From a virus: DNA of 35,286 bases. The stretch's first letter is position 1. Each line of letters opens with the position of its first letter. The DNA is taken from positions 1-35,286 of IMG/VR virus record IMGVR_UViG_3300032309_000989; one strand, given 5' to 3'. The position numbers and the translations under genes are program-made. This document shows positions 34,658 to 35,286 of this stretch, piece by piece. The notes beneath the pieces are model-generated. The model saw nothing but the letters and a program-made list of their open reading frames with translations, was not told the origin of the DNA and did not search any database.

Positions 34658-35225
34658 AAGTCGATTCGCTGGAAACTTCTTTCAATATTGCGTATGCGTA
34701 GTCCTCGCATCGCTTGACGGCTTCGGCGTATTCCAAGCCAATTATCATCTGCGGCAATTCAGCCGGAATCTTCAAAATCATCTGTTTGAACACGTGGCCA
34801 ACTCGAAGCGCGTCACGTTCTACGGACTCTTTCGCGATGTATTGCCCCATTTCACAATGCAGCCGAAAAGCGTTTTTCAATCCTGCCAGCTTCGTGCTAA
34901 TCGTCCTGGCCGTCTCGAAATCAGGTGCGGCAATCAGCGCGGATTCCAGCTTGCTAATCTCTGCCGGGATTTCTTCGGCTGAAATATCAGTGATGTCGGC
35001 AGCAAAGTTTTCATCGTCGTCGTTGGCCGTTTCCTTTTTCGGTTGTTGCCTCCGCTGCCTCAATTTGTGCCTCAATCCATCAATGTCGTCTAAGTTCCAT
35101 CCGCGTGAAATCCAGTCCGTTACGTGGTCTCGGTTAATTTTCATGCCTAGAGCTTCGGACAATCGGGCAGCAATCGCAGCTTGCGAATCAGGTTTCTTAG
35201 GTCGGCCTCTTTTCGGGGTGGTCAT
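34644..35225 (-). CDS. Terminase small subunit (Nu1-like)
   Basis: 193 aa. N-terminal GRPKKPDSQAAIAARLSEAL followed by GMKINRDHVTDWISRGWN makes a small DNA-recognition helix-turn-helix; then an acidic linker (KKETANDDDENFAADITDIS) and helical dimerisation/terminase-contact segments (EISKLESALIAAPDFETART). First gene after the genome end, next to the 12-bp repeat. ATG at 35225 after CACAGAAAAAC, no Shine-Dalgarno. Confidence 0.8.
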   Translation of the reverse strand: MTTPKRGRPKKPDSQAAIAARLSEALGMKINRDHVTDWISRGWNLDDIDGLRHKLRQRRQQPKKETANDDDENFAADITDISAEEIPAEISKLESALIAAPDFETARTISTKLAGLKNAFRLHCEMGQYIAKESVERDALRVGHVFKQMILKIPAELPQMIIGLEYAEAVKRCEDYAYAILKEVSSESTYDPQ

Positions 35226-35274
35226 GTTTTTCTGTGAAAGTATTGTAACAAGTGTTTCGTAAATAAATCCCGTT

Positions 35275-35286
35275 AGTCAAGGAACA
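35275..35286. repeat. 12-bp terminal direct repeat, right copy
   Basis: Second copy of AGTCAAGGAACA, ending the window. It lies upstream of the small terminase start at 35225, the expected place of a cos site in a lambda-like genome. Confidence 0.7.

Overview
The window looks like a complete, or nearly complete, genome of a tailed, siphovirus-like double-stranded DNA phage. It has a 12-bp direct repeat at its two ends (AGTCAAGGAACA at 1-12 and 35275-35286). Every gene I accept lies on the minus strand, so the genome reads from high to low coordinates. The head genes follow the lambda-like order: small terminase, GpA-type large terminase, gpW-like joiner, portal, ClpP-like protease with a nested scaffold, major capsid. 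I found no integrase, excisionase or CI-like repressor, and no tRNA gene, so a virulent life style is the simplest reading.

Layout in transcription order. 35.2-29.1 kb: DNA packaging and head. 29.0-26.1 kb: a 741-aa glycosyltransferase/methyltransferase fusion, a small KGDxPRPV-type protein and a second glycosyltransferase, placed between capsid and head-completion genes. 26.1-21.9 kb: head-tail completion, tail terminator-like and tail tube-like genes, a tail assembly chaperone pair joined by a probable -1 frameshift on the lambda-type GGGAAAG heptamer, and a short (391 aa) tape measure. 21.9-17.0 kb: distal tail and fibre proteins. 17.0-15.8 kb: a compact lysis block (two small holin-like membrane proteins, a 44-aa lipoprotein, a 54-aa protein and an L,D-transpeptidase-like putative lysin). 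15.8-14.8 kb: a calcineurin-like phosphoesterase. 14.8-14.2 kb: about 600 nt without a convincing gene but dense in RNA/DNA secondary structure. 14.2-0.1 kb: early genes in translationally coupled strings, including RHH and zinc-knuckle proteins, SSB-like, RecT, YqaJ exonuclease, RusA-like, a SNF2 helicase-DNA methyltransferase fusion, a replication-initiation-like protein, a DnaC-like loader, and many small accessory proteins.

The early genes form a self-contained replication and recombination set: the initiator-like protein and helicase loader recruit a host helicase, YqaJ + RecT + SSB-like perform single-strand annealing recombination, RusA-like resolves branched DNA for packaging, and the methylase fusion probably protects phage DNA. 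Many neighbouring genes overlap by ATGA or TAATG, so translational coupling is pervasive.

The host cannot be named. I see essentially no Shine-Dalgarno sequences; starts are preceded by A- or CA-rich leaders, often AAAAACACTATG. This argues against typical Proteobacteria or Firmicutes, while the sigma-70-like boxes (TTGACA-17-TAAAAT) argue against Bacteroidota. A host such as Verrucomicrobiota or another non-SD phylum is a guess only.

The most unusual signals are non-coding: a three-hairpin array with complementary 9-nt loops plus a possible attenuation switch (14.2-14.5 kb), a Y-shaped 82-nt RNA candidate with its own promoter and T-tract (5.8-6.0 kb), CACNN pentamer leader arrays (0.58-0.83 and 1.35-1.49 kb), and a recurring TTGACAATCTAACA element.
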